Origin: Acidimicrobiia bacterium
GTDB taxonomy: Bacteria; Actinomycetota; Acidimicrobiia; Spongiisociales; UBA5794
Assembly: GCA_013695075.1 (NCBI GenBank)
Contig: JACDBE010000104.1
Span: 1 to 7,722, forward strand
Length of the DNA: 7,722 nucleotides
Direction of reading: 5' to 3'
Both the position numbers and the translations under genes were made by a program. Of this stretch, positions 6,185 to 7,722 are shown piece after piece. Numbering within the stretch: the stretch's first letter is position 1; each line of letters begins with the position of its first letter. Under the pieces are notes generated by a model. The model had not been told where the DNA came from, made no database searches, and worked only from the letters and a program-made list of their open reading frames with translations.

Positions 6185-7015
6185 ATGTCGCTTGAGGCGC
6201 TCGTGGGGCGCAACTTCGGGCCCTTCTCGACCCGGATCACCCGCGAGCGGGTGGCGGACTTCGTCGACGTCACCGGCGACGATCCGGAGCGGTGGCGGGC
6301 GGCGGCACCACCCGGATACGCCGCCACCCTGCTGTTTGTGGTGGCGCCGGTGTTCATCGCATCACCCGAGGTTGCCGATACGGCCCGAGTGCTGGTCCAC
6401 TCTGACCAGAGGTTCGTGTGGCACCGTCCCCTCACCATCGACAGCGCCGTCGTCGTCGAAGGCATGGTGAGCCGGGTGCGCAGCCGGGCGGGCGTCAGCC
6501 TGGTCGGCTTCGATGTGGAGGTGGCCTCCGACGGTGAGTCGCTGGTGTCGTCGTCCTCCACCTTCCTCATGGGCTCGGAGCCGGCGGGCGAACCGGGGCC
6601 GGACCGGGGCGAGCCCCCGGTGGGGGCCGGTTCGGTTCGCGGCGGTGCCGACGGCGCCACCAGGGGAGCCAGCCGGCTCGATCTGGTGCGGTACGCGGCG
6701 GCTTCCGGTGACTTCAACCCCATCCACTTCGATCACGACGCCGCTAGGGCCGCCGGGCTCGACGGGATCGTGGTACACGGGCTGCTGATGGCGGCGTGGC
6801 TGGCCCAGGCCGCCGGCACCGGGACCCGCACCGATCCGCTGGCCGAGATGAAGCTGCGGTTCCGTGCCGCGCTGGCACCCGGCGAGACCGCAAGCATCGA
6901 GGTGGTGCGTGGCGACGCCGCCGACGGCACGGCTCCCGTGACCCTGGCGCTACGCCGCGGCGACACCGACCTGGTGACGGCAACGGCCGTGGTAAGGGAG
7001 GACGATCCCTCCTGA
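6185..7015 (+). CDS. Fused HadA/HadB-like MaoC hot-dog dehydratase
   Basis: This is a predicted (R)-specific 3-hydroxyacyl dehydratase/enoyl hydratase acting on acyl-ACP or acyl-CoA in fatty acid metabolism. The 276-residue product has two hot-dog domains. Residues 1-130 resemble the N-terminal MaoC/HadA-type domain (VGRNFGPF, then PPGYAATLLF). Residues 160-276 are a catalytic MaoC domain with SGDFNPIH at 174-181 (Asp176, Asn178, His181) and VVHGLLMAAW after it. A Gly/Pro-rich linker (about 131-160) joins them. In Mycobacterium tuberculosis, hadA and hadB are separate genes at this same place between rpmG and trpT-secE, so this is a natural fusion of the pair. ATG 6185 is supported by the family N-terminus and the leaderless -10 box; an open frame extending back to 5138 is a shadow of the previous gene. 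The substrate is uncertain. Confidence 0.9.
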   Translation: MSLEALVGRNFGPFSTRITRERVADFVDVTGDDPERWRAAAPPGYAATLLFVVAPVFIASPEVADTARVLVHSDQRFVWHRPLTIDSAVVVEGMVSRVRSRAGVSLVGFDVEVASDGESLVSSSSTFLMGSEPAGEPGPDRGEPPVGAGSVRGGADGATRGASRLDLVRYAAASGDFNPIHFDHDAARAAGLDGIVVHGLLMAAWLAQAAGTGTRTDPLAEMKLRFRAALAPGETASIEVVRGDAADGTAPVTLALRRGDTDLVTATAVVREDDPS

Positions 7016-7018
7016 CGA

Positions 7019-7041
7019 GCCTCGCCTGATCCAGGCTCGGC
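7019..7041. terminator. Hairpin between convergent dehydratase and arfB genes
   Basis: GCCTG (7024-7028) pairs with CAGGC (7032-7036) around ATC. After a 2x2 internal loop, GCC (7019-7021) pairs with GGC (7039-7041). It occupies the 32-bp gap between the two convergent stops, so it may terminate both genes. The stem is modest. Confidence 0.4.
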
Positions 7042-7047
7042 CGCCTT

Positions 7048-7470
7048 TCAGGCCTCGTCGGCTTGCCATTCGGATCGGCGGCGGCGTTTCACCTCGCTGC
7101 GGCGGCGCTTGTCGGCCAGGCGGGTTTCGCCGGCGGCACGGCGTGGCTTGGTGGGGCGGCGGAGCGGCGGTGGGGTGGCGGCAGCGTCGAGGCGGGTGGC
7201 CAGCCGCTGCCAGGCGAGCTGGCGGTTCCGCCATTGCGAGCGGGTGTCGGCGGCCCTGGCGGTCACCGTTGGCCCCAGTGCCGCCACGATGCGGTCCCGC
7301 ACCACAGGCGGCAGACCGGCTTCGGATACTTCCACGGTCACCGTCACCGCCGTGTCTGAGGTGTTGGCGTGCTGGCCACCGGGACCCCCGCTGCGGGAAG
7401 CGGTCCAGGCCAGGGCGGTGGGCTCCACCCGGAGACCCCCAGGGGTGACGAAGTCGTTCACCGCCCCCAT
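7048..7470 (-). CDS. arfB: ArfB/YaeJ-type peptidyl-tRNA hydrolase (ribosome rescue)
   Basis: ArfB releases nascent chains from ribosomes stalled without a stop codon, by hydrolysing peptidyl-tRNA in the P site. The 140-residue product equals the E. coli ArfB length. It has the catalytic loop SGGPGGQHANTSDTAV, with GGQ at 31-33. It ends in the arginine/lysine-rich tail (RPTKPRRAAGETRLADKRRRSEVKRRRR) that enters the empty mRNA channel. The codon-reading domains of true release factors RF1/RF2 are absent. The start ATG (7470-7468) gives a normal spacing to GGQ, although no SD is obvious. It is the only minus-strand gene here, convergent with the dehydratase gene and divergent from tRNA-Trp. Confidence 0.92.
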   Translation of the reverse strand: MGAVNDFVTPGGLRVEPTALAWTASRSGGPGGQHANTSDTAVTVTVEVSEAGLPPVVRDRIVAALGPTVTARAADTRSQWRNRQLAWQRLATRLDAAATPPPLRRPTKPRRAAGETRLADKRRRSEVKRRRRSEWQADEA

Positions 7471-7558
7471 GCTGGCAGGTCCAATCGGGGCGGCGGCGTT
7501 GGGTCGTCACCCTCGCCGTGTCAGGCGGGTACCCCCGTCCGGGCTATCCGTGGCGAGG

Positions 7559-7588
7559 TCTACACTGTCGACGACCGGCTCATATACT
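7559..7588 (+). promoter_or_regulatory. Promoter of tRNA-Trp (and likely secE-nusG)
   Basis: The -10 TATACT (7583-7588) is close to consensus. TCTACA (7559-7564) is a 4/6 match to the -35 box at an 18-bp spacing. The -10 ends 24 nt before tRNA-Trp. It is the best sigma-A-type promoter in the window. Confidence 0.72.
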
Positions 7589-7612
7589 TCGGTGCCCCGG
7601 GCTGGGCTCCGG

Positions 7613-7686
7613 AGGGGTGTAGCTCTAATTGGCAGAGCGCCGGTCTCCAAAACCGGAGGTTGTGGGTTCGAGCCCCGCCACCCCTG
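7613..7686 (+). tRNA. tRNA-Trp (anticodon CCA)
   Basis: A 74-nt cloverleaf is visible. The acceptor stem is 7613-7619 with 7679-7685, the D stem 7622-7625 with 7635-7638, the anticodon stem 7640-7644 with 7652-7656, and the T stem 7662-7666 with 7674-7678. The anticodon CCA is at 7647-7649 and the discriminator is G7686. No 3' CCA is encoded. In most bacteria with this layout secE and nusG follow immediately. Confidence 0.97.
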
Positions 7687-7711
7687 CGACTGGCAGGATC
7701 GCCAAGGTCCG

Positions 7712-7717
7712 AGGAGG
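7712..7717 (+). promoter_or_regulatory. Shine-Dalgarno sequence of the next gene (expected secE)
   Basis: AGGAGG is a perfect SD, 25 nt after tRNA-Trp. The start codon would fall just past the window end. From conserved gene order the gene should be secE, but none of its coding sequence is visible. Confidence 0.55.
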
Positions 7718-7722
7718 ATCGT

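Overview
High-GC bacterial DNA with dense same-strand genes, CCA-less tRNA genes, TANNNT-type -10 boxes placed directly before start codons (leaderless genes), and actinobacterial families (TipA-type MerR regulator, HTH_42 protein, fused HadA/HadB-like dehydratase). All of this points to an actinobacterium. A deep-branching class such as Acidimicrobiia is possible, but the species cannot be named from the window.

The two ends of the window are translation genes. The left end is tRNA-Thr(GGU), tRNA-Met(CAU), tuf (EF-Tu) and rpmG (zinc-type L33), closed by a strong hairpin at 1757-1788. The right end is tRNA-Trp(CCA) with a good promoter, followed by a Shine-Dalgarno sequence at the window edge, where secE would be expected. 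In many bacteria tuf, rpmG, tRNA-Trp, secE and nusG are consecutive. In mycobacteria and relatives, HadA/HadB-type dehydratases lie between rpmG and tRNA-Trp. Here that dehydratase is one fused gene (6185-7015).

About 4.3 kb is inserted between rpmG and the dehydratase gene. It starts with a 14-helix DHA2-family drug exporter (1922-3520) and a TipA-like thiopeptide-sensing MerR regulator (3621-4397). The regulator has a textbook MerR operator/promoter, a conserved candidate thiopeptide-binding cysteine, and an internal SD-preceded start that would yield a separate 141-residue drug-binding domain, as in Streptomyces TipAL/TipAS. The exporter-regulator pair is bracketed by two related palindromic elements sharing a 12-nt sequence, and a third large hairpin separates the two genes. 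Next come a small UspA-like protein (4531-4950) and an HTH_42 protein with the QxQ motif of AlkZ-type DNA glycosylases (4989-6083). An ArfB/YaeJ-type ribosome-rescue hydrolase (7048-7470) is encoded on the minus strand between the dehydratase gene and tRNA-Trp.

The most interesting reading is a resistance or stress cassette lodged between genes of the translation machinery. It comprises sensing and export of a probably ribosome- or EF-Tu-directed drug, a possible DNA-lesion glycosylase, and ribosome rescue nearby. The exporter-sensor link is well supported by sequence. Functional coupling to the other genes is inference.
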